From Natronincola peptidivorans (GTDB lineage Bacteria; Bacillota; Clostridia; Peptostreptococcales; Natronincolaceae), in contig NZ_FOHU01000009.1 in assembly GCF_900111615.1 (NCBI RefSeq), forward strand, positions 85,166 through 149,165: 64,000 nt of DNA. Reading direction: 5' to 3'. The notes beneath the pieces were generated by a model. The model did no database searches. It was not told the DNA's origin and was given only the letters and a program-made list of their open reading frames with translations. Of the stretch, positions 43,804-52,580 are shown piece by piece. Position numbers and translations under genes: made by a program. Positions within the stretch are counted from its first letter, which is position 1. Each line of letters opens with the position of its first letter.

Positions 43804-45444
43804 TTAACCATAGACCACACGCTCCAATCTTGGCAACAACTTGTCAGCTATTTCCTCTCCAGTAAGATCACTACTAGACTTACCTAATGCTCCTGTGTTT
43901 TCTTCTAGTGCATCTGTGTTTTCACTTACTGCATTAGCAAGCATCTCTAAGGCCTCTGTGTTGTCTTTAGCCTGCTGCTCCTGCTTTCTTTTTCTAGCAT
44001 CTTCTATCTGGGCTATCGTGTCATCAGAGTATCTCCTAACCTGTACCTCTCTGATGAAATCTTTTCTTTCCCATGTTGGTCTTTCCATATTTGACATGAC
44101 ACCAGAGAAGTTAACACCAATTTCTTCTCTTCCAACAGCTCTTAAAACTGCATTAAGTGGTTTAGCCAACTTTGATACAGCGCTTTCACTCATGCTTATA
44201 ACATCATTCCACATGCTATGAAACATATATTTGATACTTTGACCTGCATAATCAAAAACGCTTATAACAGTATTAGCACTGCCTATCATTCTGTTTGTTC
44301 CACCTTCTGCATAACTAGCTACAGCATTCCAAGTCTCCATAAATTTAAGTCTTAATAAATCTTTGTTTTTCCTTAACAGTGTTATTGCAGCTATCAATCC
44401 TACCACAACTGTGATTACAAATCCAACAGGATTAGCAGACATGACAGCATTAAGTCCTTTGGTTTGGATCAGAGCAGCTAGAGCAGTTACTTTGTAGTAA
44501 GCTAGGTATGCTGTAAGTACCCCAATAACAGGACTTAACCTTTTAGCAGTATCATAGGTAAGGGATAAAGTGTCGATAAACCCAGTAATGCCACCATCAT
44601 CTATCCAATTACCAATAGCTGATGTAACAGAATTTATTTTGCCTTCTATAGCCGGTAAATTATCATTAAAGACTCTGGCAAACTCACCTTTTACTCTTAC
44701 TATTACTCTACCTACCATTTCTTGCAAATCACCTATTCTGTTAGTAACCTGTTTAATCTGCCCTTCATCAGTGGCAGCTAAAGCAGCATTTACACCACCA
44801 ACATTTTGCTGCAGGACTTGCGCCAGTGTAGCAGCTCTCTCCTGTTCGGCACCATATTTCAATACCCTTTCCTGAGCTGATGTAAAGGATATTCCTACCC
44901 TTGAAAGGGCTCCTACCTGCCCCTCCATTACCTTACCAATCATGTTACCTATGTTAACTAGATCGCCTTGGCTTGCATTTAATCCTTTCTGTTGAGCTGC
45001 AAGGTCCAGCATACCGGCTGTGAGGGTTTCAACAGTGTCAGAAGTTACGTTAAATGTAGCTAACTGCTGCAACCCTGCTAGGGTAACTTCATCACCAATA
45101 ACACCTACACTTTGCATTGCACTTGCGTATTCCTTTAGACCTTTCACCTGGTCCTCTCTTGCCTTACCAGTTGCTCTAAAAACCGCCTGTAGCTTTGTTT
45201 CGGCTTGAGACTGAGCCTTATAAGCTTCTTCCATCCTATTGATAGCCATAACAGAGCCTAAAAGGGCAGTGCCAGCTGCTACTACCCCCAGCATATTTCT
45301 TCTAATTCCAAGCCAGGTTCTTTGACCATCTCTTCTTAAATCTCTTGTATGTTTTTTGTATGTCAAAGTGTTTCTATTAATTTTGTTCATCGTTGGGGTT
45401 ACTTGATCCCTAAGGGTCATTCTACGTTCAATTGCTCTACTCAT
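43804..45444 (-). CDS. Phage tail tape-measure-like protein
   Basis: A 546-residue protein. The N-terminal part (IERRMTLRDQVTPTMNKI) and the helical stretch with ATGKAREDQVKGLKEYASAM and LNASQGDLVNIGNMIGKVMEGQ are typical of tape-measure proteins, as are the hydrophobic segments in the middle (about 320-360). Tape measure length sets tail length; 546 residues is on the short side. It has no neighbouring tail genes in the window. A GGAGGCTG site precedes the ATG. Confidence 0.85.
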   Translation of the reverse strand: MSRAIERRMTLRDQVTPTMNKINRNTLTYKKHTRDLRRDGQRTWLGIRRNMLGVVAAGTALLGSVMAINRMEEAYKAQSQAETKLQAVFRATGKAREDQVKGLKEYASAMQSVGVIGDEVTLAGLQQLATFNVTSDTVETLTAGMLDLAAQQKGLNASQGDLVNIGNMIGKVMEGQVGALSRVGISFTSAQERVLKYGAEQERAATLAQVLQQNVGGVNAALAATDEGQIKQVTNRIGDLQEMVGRVIVRVKGEFARVFNDNLPAIEGKINSVTSAIGNWIDDGGITGFIDTLSLTYDTAKRLSPVIGVLTAYLAYYKVTALAALIQTKGLNAVMSANPVGFVITVVVGLIAAITLLRKNKDLLRLKFMETWNAVASYAEGGTNRMIGSANTVISVFDYAGQSIKYMFHSMWNDVISMSESAVSKLAKPLNAVLRAVGREEIGVNFSGVMSNMERPTWERKDFIREVQVRRYSDDTIAQIEDARKRKQEQQAKDNTEALEMLANAVSENTDALEENTGALGKSSSDLTGEEIADKLLPRLERVVYG

Positions 45445-45505
45445 TTTCAGCCTCCTATCTATTTAGAATATAGATTACGTATATATTTCAGCTCGTTCCT
45501 CCCTT

Positions 45506-45655
45506 TCACTTTAAAAGAGATAAGCAAACATAAGTCAAAACAGGCAAGAACAATGCGATGCCAAAAAGTTCTAGTTTGCTATTTTTTTTAGCTGTTATTG
45601 CAATTCCCATTACTATAGTTAAAAAAACAATTGAATATATCCCTAATACAAGCAT
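45506..45655 (-). CDS. Small membrane protein, 49 residues
   Basis: Begins MLVLGIYSIVFLTIVMGIA, then a short AKKNSK loop, then a second hydrophobic segment (LFGIALFLPVLTYVCLSLL). GGAGGTG precedes the ATG by six bases. Two membrane helices, unknown function; holin-like size but no family evidence. It fills the gap between the coiled-coil and tape-measure genes. Confidence 0.62.
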   Translation of the reverse strand: MLVLGIYSIVFLTIVMGIAITAKKNSKLELFGIALFLPVLTYVCLSLLK

Positions 45656-45775
45656 ATTTAGCACCTCCAGTATAAAAAGTAGGCCTTTTTATATCATGCC
45701 CAGGATATGGTGATAGTGGACAATCGAAACACCCTTGGTTAAGTTTATAGTCATTCCAGGACTAGGAGGTTTATA

Positions 45776-46375
45776 TTAAATGTCTTTATACTTAGCTGCT
45801 ACTGCTTCTTTTGCTTCTAGATCTTTAAGTTGCATACTCTTTTTTTCCTCAGCTGCTTTTATTTCTTTTTCTATTTCTTTTTTCTTCACGTGTTTTAATT
45901 TGAATACCTCTGTTTCACAATTTAAGATAAGTTTCTCTAAATTACCAACATGGGTAATAAATACAGGAGCCACTACTGGCATTGCTCGATTCAACTTGTT
46001 TAAGCTTTTAATATCTTTCTGTAATAAAGTTGCTTGTTGAATTATGTCTTGTAGAAGCTCTCTAATCTCCTCGTGTACCTCCATCCTTTTCAATTTTCCT
46101 TTTGCTATATCCACCGGATCGTATAAACCTTCACTCTTGCCAAGCATTTCCTTGATTAATAACCTTAACTCTTCCTCTTTAGCTTCTTTCTTTTTAATAA
46201 ATTTTCTAAATGGTTCCAATAATTCTTTCCTAGCGTCTATATTCACACCCGGTTCATATGTTCCATTTGCCTTAGCTTCAGTTATTATGTCTTGTCGTAC
46301 TTCTTCTATCTTGCCCTCTATATCTACTATCTCCTGTTTCAACAACTTCTTCTTATCATAATTAGTCATAGCCAT
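45776..46375 (-). CDS. Coiled-coil element protein, unknown
   Basis: 199 residues, largely charged helices predicted to be coiled coil at both ends (KQEIVDIEGKIEEVRQDII and KKKEIEKEIKAAEEKKS) with a Pro/Val-rich middle (MPVVAPVFITHVGNLE). It follows the ClpP-like protease gene after 15 bases. By position it could be a scaffold-like or tail chaperone protein, but there is no direct family match. Confidence 0.65.
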   Translation of the reverse strand: MAMTNYDKKKLLKQEIVDIEGKIEEVRQDIITEAKANGTYEPGVNIDARKELLEPFRKFIKKKEAKEEELRLLIKEMLGKSEGLYDPVDIAKGKLKRMEVHEEIRELLQDIIQQATLLQKDIKSLNKLNRAMPVVAPVFITHVGNLEKLILNCETEVFKLKHVKKKEIEKEIKAAEEKKSMQLKDLEAKEAVAAKYKDI

Positions 46376-46390
46376 TATCCTACACGCTCC

Positions 46391-47113
46391 CTATTTAAAG
46401 TTATTAAGTAAATTTCTCTTGCATTTAAAGTTATTGAATACATTTTGCTTACCCTGCTCAGCTTTTCTTTTGCCATACTTCTTCATTAAATCAGCTTTTA
46501 CTTTACTAGGTTTATATTTTAAATGCTCATTCAATAATGTATTCTTAACGCTGTTTTCGGTGCTGCTCTCTATAATACTATCACAAAACCCTAGATCCTT
46601 AGCTTCCTCAGCTGTAAGCCAGGTTTCATTGTGTATTAAATCCTCTAGTTCCTGATCTGTTCCATTGAATCGTGCTCTATAGTTCTCCTTTAAGGATTTA
46701 TCCATTTTTCTTAAATCAGTTGCCATTTTTTCATGGTCATTTGCATTCCCAAAGGTTATTGTGCTTGCTGGATGGATAAATAACATAGCGTTAGAGTACA
46801 TTTTGATTTTATCACCGGCCATTGCTATAATACTTCCACCACTTCCAGCCAAAGAGTCAACCACTATGTCAACCTCAGCTTTATGTGTCTTTAATAAATT
46901 ATGTATTACTATTGAGGAAAATAAGCAACCACCTCCACTATACAGATGGACAACTATCTTATCTGTATCAATCATATCAAGCTTTTCTTTTACTGCTTTT
47001 ACTGTTATGGTCTCTTCATCAAATACTGGTTCGCCTATTCTACCATGTAGGTACAACTCTGTTATTTCTGCATCTTTTTCATTTTTAATTACCTGCAATT
47101 TAGTTTTTCCCAT
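46391..47113 (-). CDS. ClpP-like prohead protease
   Basis: 240 residues from ATG 47113 (GGAGG upstream); a TTG at 47131 would overlap that site. The ClpP/S49 fold is seen: VHLYSGGGCLFSSIVIHNLL, catalytic Ser at about 91 in SLAGSGGSIIAMAGD, His at about 114 in LFIHPA. In phages this enzyme processes capsid, scaffold or portal. Here no capsid or portal gene is found, so its substrate must come from elsewhere or be unusual. Confidence 0.88.
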   Translation of the reverse strand: MGKTKLQVIKNEKDAEITELYLHGRIGEPVFDEETITVKAVKEKLDMIDTDKIVVHLYSGGGCLFSSIVIHNLLKTHKAEVDIVVDSLAGSGGSIIAMAGDKIKMYSNAMLFIHPASTITFGNANDHEKMATDLRKMDKSLKENYRARFNGTDQELEDLIHNETWLTAEEAKDLGFCDSIIESSTENSVKNTLLNEHLKYKPSKVKADLMKKYGKRKAEQGKQNVFNNFKCKRNLLNNFK

Positions 47114-47151
47114 TTGACCCTTGTCCTCCAAACATTTGGTATATTTTATCT

Positions 47152-47322
47152 TTAAAAATTAGCTTTTGTTTTTATTGCGTGCCTGACTCTCGATTTGCTT
47201 AGCATCCCTATTAAATCCGCAATCTTCATATCGTCATTACTCGGTAACCTATATATTTGACATAAGATAATACAGTTATCATAGAATTCAGGATTCTCCT
47301 GCTTAATACCGCCTAATGTCAA
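47152..47322 (-). CDS. Small element protein, 56 residues, TTG start
   Basis: TTG at 47322 lies six bases after GGAGGTG, which is inside the end of the sigma factor gene. Product reads TLGGIKQENPEFYDNCIILC, then QIYRLPSNDDMKIADLIGML and a basic end. Three-base gap to the sigma factor stop suggests translational coupling. Family unknown. Confidence 0.6.
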   Translation of the reverse strand: MTLGGIKQENPEFYDNCIILCQIYRLPSNDDMKIADLIGMLSKSRVRHAIKTKANF

Positions 47323-47325
47323 CTT

Positions 47326-48087
47326 TTACACCTCCAGTTCTTTAATCAACCTTTTTAGCATTTTCTCTCTTTCTATCACAGTCCTTTCTACCGGTGAGGA
47401 GGGTCTTACTCCTGATACCTTTTTTTGAGAAAAGTCTGGGCTTTTATAAAAAATTGTGTTTCTGTCTACTTCTTTCTTTAAGCCTACTATGAATGTAGTC
47501 CATCTCATTTTTCTAACAGCTCTATTTTTTATTGTATTGACTTGGCTGCGGTTACAATTGATTTTTTCAGCTATCTGCTTTACACTATACACCTTTCCAT
47601 AAAATCCAAAAAACATGGTTATTACTTCGTATTCTTCTGGGTTTAGCCTTTTTTTCATCTCTTTTCTTAGTTGCTCAGCAAGTAAATTCTCTTCGACATC
47701 CTCTTCAAGTGTTTTAGCTGTTCTATCGTGTAAAGTATCCTGTAATGTCAAATCTTCAGTGCCCGGCATAGGGGCATCTAAGGAAGTATCATCAGTAAAT
47801 AAAAACATATTTCGTGTAATGCTGCTACGAATATACCAAACTGCATATGAGGAGAAACTACCCCCTCTTGCTGGATCATACTTTTCTATTGCTTTCATCA
47901 ACCCTAAGACACCTAATTGAAAAAGGTCATCATATTCAGTTTTGTGTTTTTTATGGTATTTAAGTGCTACCCAGCTTACTAACTTCAAATTATGTATGAT
48001 TATTTTATTTCTAACTTCCTCGTTATCCTTAGCTATCTTCAAAAACTCATCTTGCTGCCCCGGAGGTAGAGGTTTTTTTAGGTCCAT
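47326..48087 (-). CDS. Element-encoded sigma-70-family factor
   Basis: 253 residues. Region 2 is well kept (NLKLVSWVALKYHKKHKTEYDDLFQLGVLGLMKAIEKYDPARGGSFSSYAVWYIRSSI in the alignment sense), a short region 3 follows, and region 4 has EEYEVITMFFGFYGKVYSVK and QIAEKINCNRSQVNTIKNRA. The C-terminal tail is extra. It probably switches on late genes of the island, in the role ArpU-like factors play in other phages. Confidence 0.88.
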   Translation of the reverse strand: MDLKKPLPPGQQDEFLKIAKDNEEVRNKIIIHNLKLVSWVALKYHKKHKTEYDDLFQLGVLGLMKAIEKYDPARGGSFSSYAVWYIRSSITRNMFLFTDDTSLDAPMPGTEDLTLQDTLHDRTAKTLEEDVEENLLAEQLRKEMKKRLNPEEYEVITMFFGFYGKVYSVKQIAEKINCNRSQVNTIKNRAVRKMRWTTFIVGLKKEVDRNTIFYKSPDFSQKKVSGVRPSSPVERTVIEREKMLKRLIKELEV

Positions 48088-48129
48088 ATATAGCCCCCTT
48101 TAAGCTTAGATGTATCATCCATGATTACA

Positions 48130-48438
48130 TCAATCTTCAGTTTTATTACCTGTACCTGTTATGTAATAACTTCTTTCTGGTAATCCATATCTGTGGCCAT
48201 TACAGTGTGACATTCTTAGACCGTCATGATTAGCATGTAAATGAAACTGTTTGCAGTGGGGACAACAAATAATTACAGATACATCCGAATAATATCCTAC
48301 CGGATAAACCTGATATATCCCATCTATTAATTTAGTCCTGTAGTCAGAATGTTCATACCTCTTCCAGCCTCGTTTTTCTGTAACTATAGTTTCTAAATTG
48401 GGGTCTTTGGTTATTTTCTTTACTTTAGTTTTATTCAA
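48130..48438 (-). CDS. Small Cys/His-rich protein, 102 residues
   Basis: TTG start after GAGAGGAGG. The second half has CCPHCKQFHLHANHDG and MSHCNGH, which could bind a zinc ion. Family not recognised. It is the first gene after the putative origin, before the sigma factor. Confidence 0.65.
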   Translation of the reverse strand: MNKTKVKKITKDPNLETIVTEKRGWKRYEHSDYRTKLIDGIYQVYPVGYYSDVSVIICCPHCKQFHLHANHDGLRMSHCNGHRYGLPERSYYITGTGNKTED

Positions 48439-48502
48439 TGTCTAACCTCCTCTCAGTATAGGATTTATAGATTATTTATAATTACAATAGCTTCTAGATT
48501 TT

Positions 48503-48807
48503 GTGAACAAAGATTAGTTGATCTGAATATTTTGTTCACGCGCCCAAACCTGGTCTAATGCTATGCTTTAAGCCTATAAGCCTTGTAATTTGTGAACAAG
48601 TGACAAGATTTTCCTATGCGGTACTCAAATTATAGAAATTATAGATTTTACATATGCACTTAACGTATAATTTCTATAATTATCTTCCTCTATAACTTAT
48701 TCTTGTTCACCTTGTTCACAGATACACTTCAATCCTTTTGTATTACTTAGTTACAAGCTGTGAACAAGAGATGTGAACAAGGGCTTTTCTCGTTCACCTT
48801 CGTTCAC
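48503..48807. other. Putative replication origin: iterons around an A/T-rich dyad
   Basis: Seven exact copies of GTGAACAA or its complement (48503, 48532, 48592, 48703, 48712, 48760, 48773) plus two GTGAACG variants (48791, 48801) lie within 305 bases. Between them is a perfect 15-bp inverted repeat (ATTATAGAAATTATA, 48629 and 48666) in an A/T-rich stretch, a plausible unwinding element. It follows the PrimPol-VapE gene, where satellite islands keep their origin. Confidence 0.82.
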
Positions 48808-48812
48808 AAGAT

Positions 48813-51224
48813 TTACTCTTTCCTCACAAAAACCCTCTGTATCCCATAATTTGAAACTCTTGCACGTCCATCCTTGTTGCCTGTATATTTCTCCCACCCA
48901 TCAATTTTTCTCATGATAGCATTTATTTCATAAGAGTCTATCTTTCTCATAGCGCTGGGCTCTTTTCCAAACAGTTCACACCATATCTCCATCACACAAA
49001 CTTTGTCTCTTTTCACTTCCCCAGTAATCTCCTGAGAAAAATCGTCTCCTCTTAAATAGTTTCTTCTTTCATATAGGTCCATATCATCCCAATTCCCAGG
49101 TAATAATCTATCTATATAATCCCTTACTAACCCTTCTCTTTCATCACTTTCCAAAGCCTCTGTTTGTGCTTCTTCTGCATACTGTTTCGCTTTTCCACTT
49201 AAGATTAAAGGCTCGCCTTCTTTATAAAACTTTACAGCTTCTGCCCATATTTGTTCTATATCCTTATCATTTAAATCCCAGGACTTGAACCCTTTACTTC
49301 CAGGAACCCTCACCGGCCAAAATCTTCTACCACCAGTAATGTCCCTTAAAAACCCTGCCTCTTGATTGGTAGATCCTACAATAATGCACTGTCTTGGATG
49401 ATCCTCCACAGAATATCCATAGGCAGCTCTATATTTATCGTCTTGTCTTGATAAAAATGATTTTAAAGTTTCTTGGTCTACTTTTTTAATACCTGCCAGC
49501 TCTCCTATTTCTATAAGCCAATATCCCTGAAGTTTTTCAGATGCCGTTTTATCTTTCATGTCAGAAATAGATAACGAGTCACTGAAAAATTTACCCCCTA
49601 ATTTTGAAAACAAGGTGCTTTTTCCTACCGCTTGAGGCCCATTTAAAACTAATACAGTGTCAAATTTAATACCAGGCTTCATTACTCTTGCTACTGCAGC
49701 TACCAATGTTTTCCTAGTTACCAATCTTACATACTCATTATCATCAGCGCCCAGGTATTTAATTAAAAGTTCATCTATTCTTTTGACGCCATCCCACTCA
49801 GGTAGACTATTTAAATAGTCCTTCACTGGATGTCGAGATCTTTCCACAGCTACTTTTAAAACCGCCTCCTTAAGTTTACCGGGAGCATAAAGCTTATAAT
49901 TTGAATCCATATAGCCTGCTAAGCTAACCTCATCTGTTTTATTCCAGCCACCTTTAAGGCGTTTCCAAGGCAGACATTCATCAGTATCTAAACTTTCTCT
50001 TAGCTCGTTATAAAATATCCCTCTTAGAGCAGGATCATGTCTTAGGACTAATACAATATTTGTAAGCGTGTTTTTGAGTTCGCCATTTCTATTAAACTCT
50101 AGCAGCTCACGCCAGTCTGTACCAAAATCGAAATCCCTTTTTACTTCTGCCAACCTTTCATCAGCCATTAGTTTTTTTACATCACTATCATTTAAAGCAA
50201 AATCTATCATAGCTAAATATGATGGCAGCTTCACAACTGGTGTTCCGTGTTTCGCTTCTTCGTCCTGCCCTGAGAATTTATGTATCCTTATAAGGTCAAA
50301 AGTGTTACATAAAATCCCTGATGCTGGATCAGTTCCATGGTGACTATAGCTGAATTTATTTTCATAGATAACCACACCGCCGACAGTGGATCCTTCAGTA
50401 TAGGTATATCTATCATCCTTACCTGTAGCCTCATACACATCTGGAATAAACTTCTCGATAGCCTCCTGAATACTATAAGCCCTACAGAAGGCCCCTATGA
50501 TACCTTTCTTCTCATAGGGATCCTCCTGCTTCTTGATTAGATTGCTAATCCTTACATTTTGCCTTGAGCTCTCTGGCCAATAGGATACATCTTTCCAATC
50601 TATATACCTGTTTAAAACATCATCAGGCTCCAACCAGGACCCATCTTGAAACTTAAAGACGTATTCCCCATCACAAGGAGTAGAAGGCCAATACATCAGT
50701 CTATGAGGCTCGTATGTAGTATCATCAAACTGATCTATCCCTATATCATTAGCTATCATTCGGGCGATAGCTTGATACTCGTCCCCTAGTACAGGTCTCG
50801 ATAATGGAATGACTAACCTTAATCTAGGTTTCTCCGGTGTATGTGAATGAGTTGAATACATCACAATAGCATAATCGTCCAGCATGGTGATAGAATCCCA
50901 TATATCAGTTGAGGTTCCTTCTACCATATCAAGGTCCAGCGTGATTAAGGAACGATTAGCTACGTTCTCAGCTTTTCTTCTACCATTTTTAACTGACCCA
51001 CCTACAAAACCACCAATATCTTTGATCTCATCTTTCTGAGTCTTTGATGATTTCTTATACTCAGCTGCAGTCTCTGGAGTTCTAGTTGTATTGCTAAGCT
51101 TCTCTACCAGCTGGGACCAAATGAGCTCTTTATTCTTCCAGTTTATTTCTTTTCTTGATTTCCCTGTAGCCAGCATTAGGGGACCATCATGTTTAATTTT
51201 TATTGTGTTAAGTTTGGTGTTCAT
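48813..51224 (-). CDS. Primase-helicase: PrimPol plus VapE domain
   Basis: 803 residues. The N-terminal half is PrimPol-like, with ITLDLDM (97-100 Asp pair), STHSHTPEKPRLRLVIPLSR and YEPHRLMYWPST. The C-terminal VapE P-loop domain has GPQAVGKST (529-537), WLIEIGELAG and VGSTNQEAGFLRDITGGRRF. This is the replication initiator of many Firmicute satellite islands. AAAGGGGGAG precedes the ATG. It lies beside the iteron region at 48.5-48.8 kb. Confidence 0.9.
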   Translation of the reverse strand: MNTKLNTIKIKHDGPLMLATGKSRKEINWKNKELIWSQLVEKLSNTTRTPETAAEYKKSSKTQKDEIKDIGGFVGGSVKNGRRKAENVANRSLITLDLDMVEGTSTDIWDSITMLDDYAIVMYSTHSHTPEKPRLRLVIPLSRPVLGDEYQAIARMIANDIGIDQFDDTTYEPHRLMYWPSTPCDGEYVFKFQDGSWLEPDDVLNRYIDWKDVSYWPESSRQNVRISNLIKKQEDPYEKKGIIGAFCRAYSIQEAIEKFIPDVYEATGKDDRYTYTEGSTVGGVVIYENKFSYSHHGTDPASGILCNTFDLIRIHKFSGQDEEAKHGTPVVKLPSYLAMIDFALNDSDVKKLMADERLAEVKRDFDFGTDWRELLEFNRNGELKNTLTNIVLVLRHDPALRGIFYNELRESLDTDECLPWKRLKGGWNKTDEVSLAGYMDSNYKLYAPGKLKEAVLKVAVERSRHPVKDYLNSLPEWDGVKRIDELLIKYLGADDNEYVRLVTRKTLVAAVARVMKPGIKFDTVLVLNGPQAVGKSTLFSKLGGKFFSDSLSISDMKDKTASEKLQGYWLIEIGELAGIKKVDQETLKSFLSRQDDKYRAAYGYSVEDHPRQCIIVGSTNQEAGFLRDITGGRRFWPVRVPGSKGFKSWDLNDKDIEQIWAEAVKFYKEGEPLILSGKAKQYAEEAQTEALESDEREGLVRDYIDRLLPGNWDDMDLYERRNYLRGDDFSQEITGEVKRDKVCVMEIWCELFGKEPSAMRKIDSYEINAIMRKIDGWEKYTGNKDGRARVSNYGIQRVFVRKE

Positions 51225-51236
51225 GGGACTCCCCCT

Positions 51237-51476
51237 TTAGTAGACCTTTCTCAGCTTTCCAAAATCTGAATTGGTTGATTGACTGTCATCCTGCGGAGGA
51301 TTCATTAAGAAGTCCTCCAGCGCATCGAGATTAATCAAAAATTTGTTGCCAGCTTTATGATGTTTTATCTGGCCTGACTTTACCATCATCCTTAGCCACC
51401 AAGTTGATACCGCAGTATCAGGATCCTTGTTTTTTAAATATTCCACTGTTTGCTTGATTGTACGCATTCTTGCCAT
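51237..51476 (-). CDS. Small helix-turn-helix protein, excisionase-like
   Basis: 79 residues: TIKQTVEYLKNKDPDTAVST, then WWLRMMVKSGQIKHHKAGNKFLINLDALEDFL in the HTH_17 pattern with a wing-like end. Two bases separate it from the XRE gene stop. It may be an Xis or a regulator of the replication operon. Confidence 0.75.
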   Translation of the reverse strand: MARMRTIKQTVEYLKNKDPDTAVSTWWLRMMVKSGQIKHHKAGNKFLINLDALEDFLMNPPQDDSQSTNSDFGKLRKVY

Positions 51477-51478
51477 TT

Positions 51479-51703
51479 CTAGACCCCCTTTCCTGATTCA
51501 GTAATTTCAAATAAATTATCAAAATCGCTATTTAGAGCTTCACATATTTTTTTAGCAGTTGAAGGGTTTGGCATACTTTTCTTATTTTCTATTTTAGAAA
51601 CTGTTGCAGTTGATAAACCGGCAGTTTTACTTAGCATTCTAATACTCATGCCACTCCTTAGTCTTGCAGCTCTCAAATTTTCATTTTTAGCTACTATAGT
51701 CAT
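51479..51703 (-). CDS. XRE-family regulator (Cro/Str-like)
   Basis: 74 residues, a single helix-turn-helix: LRAARLRSGMSIRMLSKTAG, LSTATVSKIENKKSMPNPST. It is the first gene of the replication operon and divergent from the repressor at 51872, the typical switch layout. AAAGGGAGGT precedes the ATG. Confidence 0.85.
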   Translation of the reverse strand: MTIVAKNENLRAARLRSGMSIRMLSKTAGLSTATVSKIENKKSMPNPSTAKKICEALNSDFDNLFEITESGKGV

Positions 51704-51756
51704 ATATAATCTTACCTCCCTTTCTGTTTATGTAAGATTTTATTTTACTTATATCT

Positions 51757-51835
51757 ATTATATCAAATATGAATTTACTTTCAATGTAGTTTTGGTAAGT
51801 TTTTATTTGACTTTGTTTTGTTTCTGTGCTATTAT
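51757..51835. promoter_or_regulatory. Divergent promoters of the island switch
   Basis: Plus strand: TTGACT (51807), 17 bases, TATTAT (51830). Minus strand: TTGAAA (51784-51779), 16 bases, TATAAT (51762-51757). The -35 boxes are about 25 bases apart, so a repressor between them could act on both. TAATCTTAC/GTAAGATT repeats nearby (51708-51740) may be operators. Confidence 0.8.
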
Positions 51836-51871
51836 TGTTTATATTAGGATATAAGGCAGGAGGTAATCTAA

Positions 51872-52537
51872 ATGGTTAAATTAAATGAAAGGCTCAAAGA
51901 GTTACGAACAGCTAGGAATATGACACAACAAGAATTAGCACAAGAATTAAATCTAGGCGGGAAACAGATAATATCCTCCTATGAAAAAACTACTAATCCA
52001 TCTGAACCCAGCATCGAAATATTGATTCATATGGCTAAATTTTTTAATGTGTCACTTGATTATTTACTTGGAAAGAGTGATTATAGTAATCCTGAATTGA
52101 TACAATCAGTTTTAGAAGATTTCAGCGCAGAAGAGAAAGCTAAACTACTATCACCAGAAGTCAGTTCAACCATGATGAACTTAAACCAAACATTATATAG
52201 ATATCTAGCTAGGACAATACATGCCGGAGAGATCAACAACACTTACCTACAGATATTAAAGTGCCTTACAGAATTTACTCAGTTCTTTATTAAGTGTTCT
52301 GAACAAGAGGCATACATAGGTATGTCTAATCCTAATGCTTATAAGGATATTGATGAGACACAAGTAATTAAAACACTTCGAAATCTACGTGATTTGGAAG
52401 TTATGATGGATTTTGAAGCATTGGATAAAGAAAGTGAATTAAAAGGGTTGATAGAGCAATTTTTTTCGATCCAAAATAATAACATATCTAACAACATAAA
52501 TTACCTATTCGATAAGTTAGATGATATCCAAAAATGA
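51872..52537 (+). CDS. XRE-family repressor (CI/Stl-like)
   Basis: 221 residues. The N-terminal helix-turn-helix is clear (LKELRTARNMTQQELAQELN, then IISSYEKTTNPSEPSIEIL, FFNVSLDYLLGKSDY). The C-terminal domain is helical with no LexA-type Ser/Lys protease motif, so it is not a self-cleaving repressor. Release may depend on a helper-phage protein or on the ImmA-like peptidase at 41.8 kb. It reads toward the integrase. Confidence 0.85.
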   Translation: MVKLNERLKELRTARNMTQQELAQELNLGGKQIISSYEKTTNPSEPSIEILIHMAKFFNVSLDYLLGKSDYSNPELIQSVLEDFSAEEKAKLLSPEVSSTMMNLNQTLYRYLARTIHAGEINNTYLQILKCLTEFTQFFIKCSEQEAYIGMSNPNAYKDIDETQVIKTLRNLRDLEVMMDFEALDKESELKGLIEQFFSIQNNNISNNINYLFDKLDDIQK

Positions 52538-52550
52538 GCACTTATTTAAC

Positions 52551-52562
52551 GTCTACTAAAGA
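52551..52562. repeat. Inverted arm-site copy before the integrase gene
   Basis: GTCTACTAAAGA is the complement of the arm repeat found at both ends. It lies 19 bases before the int start codon and could let the integrase limit its own synthesis. Confidence 0.5.
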
Positions 52563-52580
52563 TGATAGGAGGTATAAATT

